This document shows positions 7,769-16,706 of a DNA stretch of 64,000 nucleotides, in pieces. The translations under genes were made by a program, and so were the position numbers. Numbering within the stretch: the first letter of the stretch is position 1; every line of letters begins with the position of its first letter. The notes beneath the pieces are model-generated. The model saw only the letters and a list, made by a program, of their open reading frames with translations. It did not search any database and was not told where the DNA came from. This DNA comes from Gillisella terrae (GTDB taxonomy: Bacteria; Pseudomonadota; Alphaproteobacteria; Rhizobiales; Rhizobiaceae), in assembly GCF_004801395.1 (NCBI RefSeq), contig NZ_SSOA01000004.1, positions 62,001 to 126,000 of the forward strand, given 5' to 3'.

Positions 7769-8698
7769 TCAGGCTTTTTTGTCCAGACTGTGACGGCCAA
7801 AGTCCGGTACATTCACATCCTGACCTGCATCGATAATCGAACGACGCACGGTGCGGGTGCGGCTGAACAGTTCAAACAGCTTGTCACCCTCGCCCCAGCG
7901 AATGGAGCGTTGCAGCGATGCCAGATCTTCGGAAAAGCGCGCCAGCATTTCCAAAATCGCATCCTTGTTGTGCAGGCAAATATCCCGCCACATGGTCGGA
8001 TCGGACGCAGCAAGGCGGGTGAAGTCACGAAAACCGGAGGCCGAATATTTGATCACTTCCGATTCGGTGACAGCGGCCAGATCATCCGCCGTGCCGACAA
8101 TATTGTAAGCAATGATATGCGGAAGATGCGACACAATCGCCAGCACCTTGTCGTGATGCTCGGGTTCCATCTGGTCGGTTTTAGAGCCCAGCGCCTCCCA
8201 AAACGCCACAAGACGAGCCAAGGCGTTCGGGTCGGTATCAGGCAAAGGCGTGAAAATGCACCAGCGGCCTTTGAACAGATCGGCAAAGCCAGCGTCCGGG
8301 CCGGAGTTTTCCGTACCCGCCAAAGGATGGCCCGGAATAAAATGCACATGGCTTGGCAAATGCGGAGCCATCTGCGCAATCACCGACGCCTTGGTGGAAC
8401 CAACATCGGTGACAATCGCGCCCGGCTTCAAATGCGCGGCAATCTGCATGGCAACGCTTTCCGATGCGCCCACCGGCACCGAGACAATCACCAGATCGGC
8501 ATCTTTGACCGCCTCGGCCGTCGAAGGCGTGTAGTGATCGCCGAGCTGTAGTTCTTCTGCCCGTTTCAGCGTGTCGAGCGAGCGGGTGGAAATGACAATC
8601 TCCCGCGCCAGCCCCTTCTCGCGCACCCCACGGGCAATAGACGAGCCAATCAGGCCGATACCAATCAGCGCGATACGATCAAATTGTGCAGTACCCAT
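7769..8698 (-). CDS. tyrC: Prephenate/arogenate dehydrogenase (cyclohexadienyl dehydrogenase)
   Basis: 309 residues. The NAD(P)-binding GIGLIGSSIARG motif lies near the N-terminus. SHLPHIIAYN, GHPLAGTENSGP and FRDFTRLAASDPTMWRD are hallmark blocks of TyrA-type dehydrogenases. It oxidatively decarboxylates prephenate or arogenate for tyrosine synthesis. There is no fused chorismate mutase or ACT domain. ATG 8698 overlaps the hisC stop as TGATG, so translation is coupled; a GTG at 8701 is an alternative. Pairing with a HisC-type aminotransferase, which in some bacteria also acts on aromatic keto acids, fits a tyrosine/phenylalanine role. Confidence 0.9.
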   Translation of the reverse strand: MGTAQFDRIALIGIGLIGSSIARGVREKGLAREIVISTRSLDTLKRAEELQLGDHYTPSTAEAVKDADLVIVSVPVGASESVAMQIAAHLKPGAIVTDVGSTKASVIAQMAPHLPSHVHFIPGHPLAGTENSGPDAGFADLFKGRWCIFTPLPDTDPNALARLVAFWEALGSKTDQMEPEHHDKVLAIVSHLPHIIAYNIVGTADDLAAVTESEVIKYSASGFRDFTRLAASDPTMWRDICLHNKDAILEMLARFSEDLASLQRSIRWGEGDKLFELFSRTRTVRRSIIDAGQDVNVPDFGRHSLDKKA

Positions 8699-9804
8699 CA
8701 CGCTTTGCCCATAAACTCTGTCAGAGCGGCAATCACGCCCTCATTGGCCTCAGGCGTCCCAACGGACATGCGCAGCGCATTGGCAAAGCCATAGCCCTTC
8801 ACGGCCCGCAGAATGAAGCCACGGCTGGTCAGGAATTCATCGGCTTCCGGCGCGCGCTTGCCATCCTGATCGGGAAAATGAATGAGCAGGAAGTTGGTCA
8901 CCGATGGTGTCACCTTCAAACCAAGCCCTTCAAAAGCAACCGTCAGCTTTTCCAGCCACTCAAGATTGAACTGCACGGCCTTATCGGCAAAGGCGCGGTC
9001 CAGAATGGCTGCCTCACCTGCGGCAATAGCCGGAGCATTCATATTGAACGGTCCACGAATGCGGTTCAGTGCATCCAGCACGGCAGAGGGTCCATACATC
9101 CAGCCAACGCGGAGTGCAGCCAGACCGTGGATTTTGGAAAAGGTGCGGGTCATCACCACATTGCGGTTCTCGGAGACAATCTCGATACCGGCTTCAAAAT
9201 CATTGCGGCGCACATATTCCGCATAGGCTGCGTCCAGCACCAGCATCACATGCTTGGGCAGACCCGCCACCAGACGGCGAATATCAGCGCCCGGCACATA
9301 GGTGCCGGTTGGGTTGCCGGGATTGGCAATGAACACCATTTTGGTCTTGTCGGTCACGGCGGCCAGAATGGCATCAACATCCACCTGACAATCCTTTTCC
9401 TTCACGGTCACAGGCGTTGCTCCTGCCCCCATGATCTGAATTTTATACACCAGAAAGCCATGCTCGGTGATGATGGCTTCATCGCCTGCACCCAGATAAA
9501 CGTGGCACAGCAGGCCCAGCAGCTCATCAGAGCCATTGCCGCAGATGATATTAGCCGGGTTGAGGCCATGGGCGCTGGCAATGGCCTCGCGCAGCTTCAG
9601 CGCCTGACCATCGGGATAGATTTCCAGATTATCGGCTGCTGCCTTGAACGCTTCAATTGCCTTGGGGCTTGGGCCAAGCGGTGTTTCGTTGGAGGACAGC
9701 TTGAAGACCTTGGCAACACCCGGCGCATGTTCCTTGCCCGGCACATAGGCGGCAATATCAAGAATTCCGGGACGTGGAACGGGCTGGTTCATGTCGCTGC
9801 TCAT
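8698..9804 (-). CDS. hisC: Histidinol-phosphate/aromatic aminotransferase
   Basis: 368 residues from ATG 9804, which has AGGA at suitable spacing; TTG 9807 is less likely. Fold-type I PLP aminotransferase. It carries the [11 protein letters not shown] substrate loop, the NPGNPTG motif (161-167) and the PLP lysine Lys224 in TFSKIHG. It converts imidazole-acetol phosphate to histidinol phosphate, and the coupling to tyrC suggests activity on phenylpyruvate or hydroxyphenylpyruvate as well. More than one hisC is usual in rhizobia, so this may be the aromatic-acting paralogue. Confidence 0.9.
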   Translation of the reverse strand: MSSDMNQPVPRPGILDIAAYVPGKEHAPGVAKVFKLSSNETPLGPSPKAIEAFKAAADNLEIYPDGQALKLREAIASAHGLNPANIICGNGSDELLGLLCHVYLGAGDEAIITEHGFLVYKIQIMGAGATPVTVKEKDCQVDVDAILAAVTDKTKMVFIANPGNPTGTYVPGADIRRLVAGLPKHVMLVLDAAYAEYVRRNDFEAGIEIVSENRNVVMTRTFSKIHGLAALRVGWMYGPSAVLDALNRIRGPFNMNAPAIAAGEAAILDRAFADKAVQFNLEWLEKLTVAFEGLGLKVTPSVTNFLLIHFPDQDGKRAPEADEFLTSRGFILRAVKGYGFANALRMSVGTPEANEGVIAALTEFMGKA

Positions 9805-9879
9805 CAAACTGTTTCCTGATCACGAAATTGCCAGCCTGAGCCAGCACAAAAACAATCCCACGGCCATAGCGCGGCAGAC

Positions 9880-10641
9880 TTATTTTGTCGAGGGAGGGTT
9901 GAGCTTCACCCGCGTTGTTGGCACGCCATGGGGCGAAAGAACCGGCGCAAACACCCGTCTCGATGCCTTGGCCGCCACCGGCAGGCCTTGATAGAGCCGC
10001 TTTTGCGCCTCCACCACAATCACGCCTGCAAAAGCGGGCGACAAAATCCGGCCAAACCGCTCAAACATGCCGCGCATGCGCAAAATCGTCTTCAACCGCG
10101 AGGGTGGAAAAAACAGCGCCTCGGCACTGGCTCCGGGCGTGAAATTGGCCTCGCGAAACAGCGCCGTCAATTGTCCGCGCGAATAAGGACGGCCTGCGCC
10201 AAACGGCGTGTGATCCATCCGTGCCCACACACCGCGCCGGTTGGGCACAACAATCACCAGCCGCCCGCCCGGTGCCAGAACCCGCCAGATCTCCGTCAAG
10301 GTTTCACGCGGATTTTCGGCAAATTCCAGCGAATGCACCATCAGCACCCGATCCACCGAGCTGTCTGGCAGGGGCAATTCCTCATCAAACACCAAAGCGG
10401 TGGCCGAAGGCTCGCCGGGCGGCCAGTTCACCGCGCCCTGCCCCGCTGGCATAAAGGCAAAGGTGCGCTCGGTGTCGGCACGAAAGCGATCCAGATAGGG
10501 AACGGAATAGCCAAGCCCCACCAGACGCTCTTCCGGCAGGCGTTGCCAGAGAGACGATAGCGCCATCGTGATCGACTGCTCGGCGACATGGCCAAGCTGG
10601 GAATGATAGAACTGGCGAAGATCAACAATATCCACATGCAT
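9880..10641 (-). CDS. SAM-dependent class I methyltransferase (Methyltransf_11 type)
   Basis: 253 residues. A modified motif I ([14 protein letters not shown], about residues 39-52) is followed by an acidic motif II and the post-motif block [19 protein letters not shown] and [16 protein letters not shown], typical of small-molecule methyltransferases. Motif I lacks the full GxGxG pattern. It is divergent from gloB with start codons 90 bp apart, and a methyltransferase beside gloB is a recurring arrangement in Rhizobiales as far as I recall. The substrate is unknown. Confidence 0.8.
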   Translation of the reverse strand: MHVDIVDLRQFYHSQLGHVAEQSITMALSSLWQRLPEERLVGLGYSVPYLDRFRADTERTFAFMPAGQGAVNWPPGEPSATALVFDEELPLPDSSVDRVLMVHSLEFAENPRETLTEIWRVLAPGGRLVIVVPNRRGVWARMDHTPFGAGRPYSRGQLTALFREANFTPGASAEALFFPPSRLKTILRMRGMFERFGRILSPAFAGVIVVEAQKRLYQGLPVAAKASRRVFAPVLSPHGVPTTRVKLNPPSTK

Positions 10642-10731
10642 GGCACGATTGTTAACATCCCGCTGTTGGACATCAAGGCCCTTGAGACTAGATTCAGGAA
10701 TAAGATCGCACCCATGATAAAGAGGTCAGCC

Positions 10732-11502
10732 ATGAAAAGCCTGGAAATTGAAACATTCCTTTGCCGCACGGATAATTTTGGCGTGCTGATTCATTGCCCG
10801 GAAAGCGGCCTGACCGCCACGATAGACGCGCCCGAATATGCGCCAATTGTCACCATGGCTGAAAAACGCGGCTGGACCATCACCCATATCCTCACCACCC
10901 ATCATCACACCGATCACGTTGAGGCCAATCTGGCGCTCAAGAAAGAATATGGCTGCGAGATCATCGGACCAATCAATGAGGCGCTGGCCATTCCGGGTCT
11001 GGATCGCGCTGTGGGCGATGGCGACGAATTTCTGTTCGGCGAGCACCGTGTCCGGGTGATTGAGACCCCCGGCCACACTGCGGGCCACATCTGCTATAGC
11101 TTTCCCGATGACAAGCTGCTGTTTGCTGCAGACACGCTGTTTGCGCTGGGCTGCGGACGGTTGTTTGAGCGCACCGCCGCCGACATGTGGCATTCCTTGC
11201 AAAAGCTCTCGGTGCTGCCCGATGAAACCGCGATTTATTTTGGCCATGAATATACCCTGTCCAACGCCCGCTTTGCCCTGACAATCGATCCGAACAATCC
11301 ACGGCTGGTGCAGCGCGCCAAGGACATCGAAGCCCTGCGCGCCAATGGCGGCTTCACCATTCCCACCACCATGTATCTGGAAAAAGAGACCAATCCGTTC
11401 CTGCGCGTGTCGGACCCGGCCATTCGTCGCAATCTTTTGATGGAGAGCAAAAGCAACGAAGAGGTGTTTGCTGAAATTCGCAAGCGCAAGGATAATTTCT
11501 GA
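10732..11502 (+). CDS. gloB: Hydroxyacylglutathione hydrolase (glyoxalase II)
   Basis: 256 residues from ATG 10732, chosen because AGAGG (10721-10725) lies just upstream; the frame extends further upstream without support. Metallo-beta-lactamase fold. The metal ligands are visible: THHHTDH (56-62), His115 in ETPGHTAGH, Asp134 in FAADTLF and His172 in FGHEYT. It hydrolyses S-lactoylglutathione to lactate and glutathione in methylglyoxal detoxification. The stop codon overlaps the next start (TGATG), so the DUF985 cupin gene is translationally coupled. Confidence 0.93.
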   Translation: MKSLEIETFLCRTDNFGVLIHCPESGLTATIDAPEYAPIVTMAEKRGWTITHILTTHHHTDHVEANLALKKEYGCEIIGPINEALAIPGLDRAVGDGDEFLFGEHRVRVIETPGHTAGHICYSFPDDKLLFAADTLFALGCGRLFERTAADMWHSLQKLSVLPDETAIYFGHEYTLSNARFALTIDPNNPRLVQRAKDIEALRANGGFTIPTTMYLEKETNPFLRVSDPAIRRNLLMESKSNEEVFAEIRKRKDNF

Positions 11503-11933
11503 TGCAGGACGCAAAATCCATCATCAAAGCTCTCAATATGCGCCCCCACCCGGAAGGTGGCTGGTATACGGAAACTTTCCGTGACACGCTGGGTGGTGCG
11601 CGCGGCAATTCCACGGCGATTTACTACCTGTTGGAGGCCGACCAACGCTCCCACTGGCACCGGGTCAAGGATGCCGCCGAGACATGGCACTATTACGCAG
11701 GTGCACCACTGGCGCTGAGCTGCTCGGACGGTGGTGAAACCGTCGAAACGACGGTTTTGGGCATTGATCTGGCCAATGGCCAACGCCCTCAAGCGGTTAT
11801 CCCGGCCAACTGCTGGCAATCGGCGATAAGCCTGGGTGCTTTCACGCTTGTGGGCTGCACGGTTGCGCCAGGCTTCACCTTCGAGCAATTTGAAATGGCA
11901 GCCCTTGGCTGGTCACCGGGGCAAAAACCTTAA
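11502..11933 (+). CDS. DUF985 cupin-fold protein
   Basis: 143 residues. The conserved pattern starts with LNMRPHPEGGWYTETFRD and continues with YYLLEADQRSHWHRVKDAAETWHYYAGAPL, then PANCWQSA and LVGCTVAPGFTFEQFE. This is the small DUF985 cupin family, of unproven function; several His residues could bind a metal. It overlaps gloB by one base and is probably expressed with it. It converges with the EamA gene with only two bases between stop codons. Confidence 0.88.
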   Translation: MQDAKSIIKALNMRPHPEGGWYTETFRDTLGGARGNSTAIYYLLEADQRSHWHRVKDAAETWHYYAGAPLALSCSDGGETVETTVLGIDLANGQRPQAVIPANCWQSAISLGAFTLVGCTVAPGFTFEQFEMAALGWSPGQKP

Positions 11934-11935
11934 AA

Positions 11936-12808
11936 TCAAACTTTTGCTGGCCGGAGCAGCATGCCGCTCGCCGCCAGCACCGCACCGCCGGTGATCAGCA
12001 CGCAAGCCGCAAGAATGCGAAGGCTAGGCTCGGCAAATCCAAAGGCAATGAGAATAAGCGTTGAGAGAAGCGGTGCCGCATAGCTGGCAGCACCGAGAAT
12101 TTGAATATCGCCGTTTTTGACACCGAAATCCCAGGCATAAAAAGCCAGCCCCACCGGCAGCAGGCCAAGCCCGACCACCGCCAGCCACTGGCTTGCCATC
12201 TCCGGCCACAATGTCTGCTCAAGCACCAGATGGCACAGCAGCGACAAAAGCGCCGTGGCCAGGCAAAACCCCGTGACCACATCGGTGGAGACCGCCTCAA
12301 ACCGGCGCGTTGCCAGCGAATAGGTGGACCACGTCAGCGCACACAGGCCCGCCGCACTATAACCCAAACTGTAGGCAGGATCAAAGGACAGGCCATTTTT
12401 GCCAATAATCAGCACCGTGCCGCACAGCCCGGCCAAAGCCCCCACGACGTGGTACCAGCGCAGCCGCTCGCCCGGCAAAAGCGCCGAGCCAAACACAATC
12501 AGCAGCGGCCACAGATAGGCAATCAGCCCTGCCTCCACCGCAGGCGCGTTACGCAGGGCGGTGAAATACAAAAAATGATAGCCGAACAGGCCGGCAATGC
12601 CGACAATCCAGACTTTGGGTGACTGTCTGAGAAGTTTAAGCCGCGCTGGCCGCAGCAAAAACGTGATCACGCCCGGCAGGCTGCCAATGGCAAAACAAAT
12701 GGCCGAGAGCTGAAAGGGCGGCATGGAGCCCGAGGCCGCCGTCAACAAGGCCAGAAAAGACCACATGAGAATGGCCGAAAAACCGATCAACGTGGCACGC
12801 AGCTTCAT
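11936..12808 (-). CDS. EamA/DMT-family permease (YddG-like)
   Basis: 290 residues from ATG 12808; a TTG at 12826 is less likely. About ten membrane helices in two EamA repeats. The N-terminal KLRATLIGFSAILMWSFLALL resembles the start of YddG, the aromatic amino acid exporter, and the second repeat has LCALTWSTYSLATRR. Export of amino acids or related metabolites is an inference from family. There is no terminator space between this gene and the convergent DUF985 cupin gene. Confidence 0.85.
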   Translation of the reverse strand: MKLRATLIGFSAILMWSFLALLTAASGSMPPFQLSAICFAIGSLPGVITFLLRPARLKLLRQSPKVWIVGIAGLFGYHFLYFTALRNAPAVEAGLIAYLWPLLIVFGSALLPGERLRWYHVVGALAGLCGTVLIIGKNGLSFDPAYSLGYSAAGLCALTWSTYSLATRRFEAVSTDVVTGFCLATALLSLLCHLVLEQTLWPEMASQWLAVVGLGLLPVGLAFYAWDFGVKNGDIQILGAASYAAPLLSTLILIAFGFAEPSLRILAACVLITGGAVLAASGMLLRPAKV

Positions 12809-12844
12809 GAGGCCCCCAAGGTGCAAAAGGCCACCGGAAAACTG

Positions 12845-13615
12845 CTATTTTCCAAATGCCGTGGCCGTGATGGACAGCGCCCCCAACCGGGTTGGCACGC
12901 GCGCGTAAACCGGAGCATATAAAGAGCCTGTGCGGGTTTTGGCAAACCAGATTTCCATGCCTTTTGCATTGCGCAGGTAATCGATATCGGACTGGTCCTT
13001 GTTGAAACCCGATTTTGGCACATAGCGCACCGAGCAGACGATAGCCTCTCCCGAGACATTGCCCGCATCAAACTTCGCCTTGCCTTTGGGGGCCAGCACC
13101 AGATCCATGCGGCTTTCACCATCATAGACCGGCAGGGTTCTGGAGCAGATTTTGCCATCATCGGGAATGATGAAAGCACCAATGGGATCAAGAACCGATT
13201 TGAAATCAATGCTTTTGACGGGAATCCAGCGGTTGCTGTCGCGGTTTGGCTGCGGCGTGATCGAAGTATCCACCACATTGCCGGATGCGTAGCGCACATC
13301 ATAGGTCCGGGTTCTTTCTCCGCGCTTGTAGACCAGTTGATAGGATTTCGCCACCATGCGCTCACCCCGCGTCATGGTACCCGTCACAGTGCTTTTGGCA
13401 TTCAGGCTGGTGAAAATATTGACAATGCCCGCCGAGGAAATATCGCCGGTGATCGAATAGGCGGGATCGGTAATCCGGGTGGTAAAGGTGGCCCGCGCCA
13501 CCGGCAAACCAATCAAGGTTACGCGATAGTCTGTGCGATAGCTCTCTGCCGCATGCCCTGAAATGACACTGGCAAACAGACCCGTAAGAGCGGCAAACAA
13601 CACACGTGCAGTCAT
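12845..13615 (-). CDS. DUF3108 exported protein
   Basis: 256 residues from ATG 13615, preceded by GGTGG. The first 23 residues (TARVLFAALTGLFASVISGHAA) form a clear signal peptide. The mature part matches the DUF3108 pattern: YRVTLIGLPVARATF, repeated beta strands and YVPKSGFNKDQSDIDYL near the C-terminus. A periplasmic beta-sandwich is likely and the function is unknown. It is divergent from rpmB with about 280 bp between start codons, and precedes the EamA gene by 36 bp in the same direction. Confidence 0.82.
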   Translation of the reverse strand: MTARVLFAALTGLFASVISGHAAESYRTDYRVTLIGLPVARATFTTRITDPAYSITGDISSAGIVNIFTSLNAKSTVTGTMTRGERMVAKSYQLVYKRGERTRTYDVRYASGNVVDTSITPQPNRDSNRWIPVKSIDFKSVLDPIGAFIIPDDGKICSRTLPVYDGESRMDLVLAPKGKAKFDAGNVSGEAIVCSVRYVPKSGFNKDQSDIDYLRNAKGMEIWFAKTRTGSLYAPVYARVPTRLGALSITATAFGK

Positions 13616-13777
13616 CGAACCACCATTGAAAAAGAGACACGATCTGCATTTATCACCCTCACTGTGGCAAGACGATAGCGCAACAGCGCCCTGCATCCGA
13701 TATTGCGCATGAAAGCGTGCTGGAGCCCTTTAAATGACGGCAGAGTCGAGAAATCCGCGGTTTTGCCAAGGTTTGTC

Positions 13778-13806
13778 TTGACGCGGGCGCCTCAGCTGAC
13801 TATAGA
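13778..13806 (+). promoter_or_regulatory. rpmB promoter
   Basis: TTGACG (13778-13783), a 17-bp spacer, then TATAGA (13801-13806). The predicted transcript has a leader of about 80-85 nt before the rpmB start codon. No other gene lies downstream in this direction before rpmB. Confidence 0.75.
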
Positions 13807-13896
13807 ACCGCAACTTTCCAATCAGACCGCGTTGGATTGCGCCCGGGTTTTTATGCTCGGACCGTAGATCCAATTGCCAATAAGAATAGGTGCATC

Positions 13897-14187
13897 ATGT
13901 CCCGCAGTTGCGAATTGACCGGCAAGGGCGTCCAGTCGGGTAACAATGTAAGCCACGCAAACAACAAGACACGTCGCAAGTTCCTGCCGAACCTGTGCGA
14001 TGTTACGCTGATTTCCGATGCCCTCGGCCAGCGTTACCGTCTTCGCGTTTCCGCAGCTGCTCTTCGTTCCGTAGAGCACCGCGGTGGCCTCGACGCTTTC
14101 CTTTTGAAGGCAAGCGAAACCGATCTGAGCATGCGCGCTCGTTTGCTGCGTCGCCAGATCGTTAAGAAGACCGCTGAAGCTGCATAA
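13897..14187 (+). CDS. rpmB: 50S ribosomal protein L28
   Basis: 96 residues from ATG 13897, giving the canonical alphaproteobacterial start [20 protein letters not shown]. The body carries [10 protein letters not shown] and the long alphaproteobacterial C-terminal extension ([16 protein letters not shown]). It is a component of the large ribosomal subunit. It has its own strong promoter and a terminator just downstream, so it is a single-gene unit. Confidence 0.97.
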   Translation: MSRSCELTGKGVQSGNNVSHANNKTRRKFLPNLCDVTLISDALGQRYRLRVSAAALRSVEHRGGLDAFLLKASETDLSMRARLLRRQIVKKTAEAA

Positions 14188-14217
14188 GCATCACAAAACT
14201 GGTCTATTATGGTTTAA

Positions 14218-14249
14218 AGGTCCCTATGGCAACATAAGGGCCTTTTTTC
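14218..14249 (+). terminator. rpmB terminator
   Basis: AGGTCCCTATG, a short loop and CATAAGGGCCT form a stem of about ten base pairs with one mismatch, followed by a run of six T. It lies 30 nt after the rpmB stop codon. Confidence 0.85.
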
Positions 14250-14411
14250 TATGTCCGCTTTTGCCTTCTCTGCGAGGCTCCTGTGCAATCACGCCCTTGT
14301 GAAAGTGCACCAGACCAGAGCGCGCCACAACTTGACACAGATCATATCTGAGACAGGCCGCCAGACCTTAAGCTTGCCCCATAAACCTAGTTATATTGTG
14401 AGGCAAAAAGC

Positions 14412-14903
14412 ATGACTTATAGTGATCAAACCAACCACGCGGAACGTATTCTTCTGGCCACTTTGCGTATTGGCATCGGCTGGGTCTTCCTCTGGGCGTC
14501 TATCCATCATTACGGAAGTACCGGCTATGTTGCGGGCTTCCTCTCCTCCACCAAGACCTTCCACTTCATTTACGGCCCCCTCTCCCAATCGGCCCTGATG
14601 CCTGTCATCGCCTTTTTAGTGGAATATGGGCACATGCTGATTGGCATGTCTCTGATCTCGGGCCTTCTGGTGCGCGTCAGCTCCCCCTTCGCGATCCTGA
14701 TCATGCTGACCTATTGGACCGCCCATCTGGATTTTCCCTATGTCCAGAGCATCAATAACTTCCTGATCGATGAGCACCTGATTTATGCAGCTTTGCTTGC
14801 ACTGTTGTTCAACCGCAGGGCCGGTCATTATTTCGGCCTTGATGCGATCGTCGCACGCCTGCCCATTGTTGAAAACAATGCAACATTGCGGTGGGTTGCG
14901 TAG
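14412..14903 (+). CDS. DoxX/DoxD-like membrane protein
   Basis: 163 residues with four predicted membrane helices. The first is RIGIGWVFLWASIHHYG; the family-typical EYGHMLIGMSLISGLLVRVSSPFAI follows. The DoxX/DoxD family includes subunits of thiosulfate:quinone oxidoreductase, but most bacterial members are uncharacterised. A GAGG Shine-Dalgarno (14400-14403) sits 8 nt before ATG 14412. No linked sulfur genes are seen, so no specific function is claimed. Confidence 0.75.
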   Translation: MTYSDQTNHAERILLATLRIGIGWVFLWASIHHYGSTGYVAGFLSSTKTFHFIYGPLSQSALMPVIAFLVEYGHMLIGMSLISGLLVRVSSPFAILIMLTYWTAHLDFPYVQSINNFLIDEHLIYAALLALLFNRRAGHYFGLDAIVARLPIVENNATLRWVA

Positions 14904-15024
14904 AGCAAGTCGAAAAAGCGCTCAGCCCTTTCTTGTCTTTATGAGGCAATGGAGGGGCTTTGCCCACAAAAACACTTGACCTGCGCGACCTCAGGCTATT
15001 TGAAGAGGCCTTCCAATCCTCAAG

Positions 15025-15054
15025 CTGGTGGCATCACCCAGGGTAAAAAAATGC
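15025..15054 (+). promoter_or_regulatory. Hairpin with possible start-codon pseudoknot before yhhQ (preQ1-like candidate)
   Basis: CTGG (15025-15028) can pair with CCAG (15038-15041), or GGTG with CACC, leaving GCAT (15031-15034) in the loop. A run of seven A (15045-15051, the last one belonging to the ATG) follows, and ATGC (15051-15054), which includes the yhhQ start codon, is the exact complement of the loop. A short hairpin, an A-rich linker and a tail pairing back to the loop is the layout of an H-type pseudoknot such as preQ1-I. The loop sequence does not clearly match the preQ1-I consensus as I know it. Confidence 0.35.
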
Positions 15055-15683
15055 GTCTGACACGACACATCTTCATCTACAGCATTCTCATGACCACTGT
15101 CGTGGTCGCCTCCAATATTCTCGTGCAATTTCCCTTAAGCGGGCAATTGGCGGGCATTCAGCTTGGCGATCTTCTGACCTATGGGGCCTTCACCTATCCG
15201 GTCGCTTTTCTGGTCACCGACCTGACCAATCGCCAGTTTGGGCCATCGACGGCGCGCAAAGTGGTGTTTGTCGGCTTTCTGGTCGGGGTCACGATCTCGC
15301 TGATCACCTCGCAGCCGCGCATCGCCGTGGCCTCTGGCTCTGCCTATCTGGTTGGTCAACTGCTGGACATCACCGTTTTCAACCGCCTGCGCCAGCAAAG
15401 CTGGTGGAAGGCACCGCTGGCAGGCTCGCTGTTCGGCTCTGTGCTGGATACTGTGATTTTCTTCTCGCTGTCGTTCGCACCCTTCTTTGGCTTTATCGGC
15501 CCGAATGATGATTTTGCGATTGGCTGGGCCCCCATGCTCGGTGCATTTTCGCCCGATATTCCACGCTGGATCTCCTGGGCGATGGGCGATTTCACCGTTA
15601 AGATGCTGGTTGGCATAGTCATGCTGCTGCCCTATGGGGCGATGATGACAGTGCTCAAGCCTTACCCGGCTGCTCGCACGTAG
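15051..15683 (+). CDS. yhhQ: Queuosine precursor transporter (YhhQ/VUT family)
   Basis: 210 residues from ATG 15051. About six membrane helices. The VUT-family blocks are visible: GDLLTYGAFTYPVAFLVTDL with TNRQFGPSTARKVV, and AYLVGQLLDITVFNRLR. YhhQ imports the 7-deazaguanine precursors preQ0 and preQ1 for queuosine modification of tRNA. The weak AGGG upstream lies in the 3' arm of the hairpin described at 15025-15054, which would restrict initiation if folded. The next gene is convergent. Confidence 0.88.
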   Translation: MRLTRHIFIYSILMTTVVVASNILVQFPLSGQLAGIQLGDLLTYGAFTYPVAFLVTDLTNRQFGPSTARKVVFVGFLVGVTISLITSQPRIAVASGSAYLVGQLLDITVFNRLRQQSWWKAPLAGSLFGSVLDTVIFFSLSFAPFFGFIGPNDDFAIGWAPMLGAFSPDIPRWISWAMGDFTVKMLVGIVMLLPYGAMMTVLKPYPAART

Positions 15684-15704
15684 AAGACTGCCTTTTGCCA
15701 CGCC

Positions 15705-16706
15705 TTACGGCATCAGGCGAAATTCCAGCATGATATTGCGTTGCAGGAAGGAATGGTTGTCGTCGGACACCAAAATCAGCCGCACATCGCCATTGCCGAG
15801 ATCAACCACGTCCAGACCTTCCATATTGTCGATCTGGGCGCTGTAATTGGCTTCAAGCAGGGTGACGCCATCCAAAAGCGCGCCCGGCTTCACACGATCG
15901 CCCTTGATCCGCACAAGGCGCATGGCAACGCCGCCCAACAGCGTAAAGCGTCGCTCCAGCAACACAAGATCACCATCGGGCAAGAACGCCCCATCGGTGA
16001 CATCAAAATCATCGCGGCGCACCACTTTGAAAGCACCGCGCATGGGGCCATCGACAATGCCGGCGTAAAGATTGCCGTCCTGATCAAGACTTTCCTCAGT
16101 GATGGTCACCAGACCGCCAGCCAGCGGCCCGTGCTCTGGTGCGGCAATCACCGTCTCAAGGCTTTTGTTGCCGCGCAAGACATTTTTCGGAAACGGCAGG
16201 GGCAGGCTGCGTTCAGGTTTTGAGAGTGAGAAATCTTTCAGCGGATATTGATCAATCCTGTGACGCTGCTCAAAGCCGACATAGATTTTGCCATCACGAA
16301 TGGCCAGACTCTCCGCATCCATCCTGATCTTGGCACTGTTGTTGCGGCCCTGCGCATTGATCATCGGCGCAAGGGAGACAGAGTCAATGCCGGAAAGCCT
16401 GCCCTGATCATCGCGCTTGATCTCGCCCGAGATCCAGTCTCCCGTATCCAGCACCCCAATAAAATGCCGCCCATCGGGCAAAAAGCGCACCGACGACCAA
16501 GCCCCAAACAACGGGTTGGACGACGACATCACCAAACCACCGACAAACTCCAGCTTGCCGAATGTGGTTTGGTCAGACCCCGGTCTGAAATGAGTGATTT
16601 GGTGGCTCGTTACAGCGCTTGGCTCACTGACAGCAGGCCTGCCGCAGGCAAGCGCTGCGGACACGCAAAGTGCCGAGAGCCAAAAACGTCTCCGCAATAG
16701 CTTCAA
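15705..16706 (-). CDS. Exported esterase-like phytase-family protein
   Basis: 333 residues. An N-terminal signal peptide with a basic start ([21 protein letters not shown]) is followed by a beta-propeller-type phytase-like domain (PF13449 type): [53 protein letters not shown] and [13 protein letters not shown]. Family members are predicted periplasmic or lipid-linked esterases; true phytase activity should not be assumed. The start codon overlaps the cobT stop by 3 bases (ATGA), so it is likely co-expressed with cobS-cobT, though no cobalamin role is evident. Confidence 0.82.
   Translation of the reverse strand: MKLLRRRFWLSALCVSAALACGRPAVSEPSAVTSHQITHFRPGSDQTTFGKLEFVGGLVMSSSNPLFGAWSSVRFLPDGRHFIGVLDTGDWISGEIKRDDQGRLSGIDSVSLAPMINAQGRNNSAKIRMDAESLAIRDGKIYVGFEQRHRIDQYPLKDFSLSKPERSLPLPFPKNVLRGNKSLETVIAAPEHGPLAGGLVTITEESLDQDGNLYAGIVDGPMRGAFKVVRRDDFDVTDGAFLPDGDLVLLERRFTLLGGVAMRLVRIKGDRVKPGALLDGVTLLEANYSAQIDNMEGLDVVDLGNGDVRLILVSDDNHSFLQRNIMLEFRLMP

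Noticed and set aside
8686-9819. A 377-codon plus-strand open frame
   Set aside because: It lies entirely opposite hisC, whose motifs and PLP lysine are unambiguous.
14218-14249. A regulatory leader or attenuator for the DoxX-like gene
   Set aside because: The hairpin with T-run is directly after rpmB and is adequately explained as its terminator.
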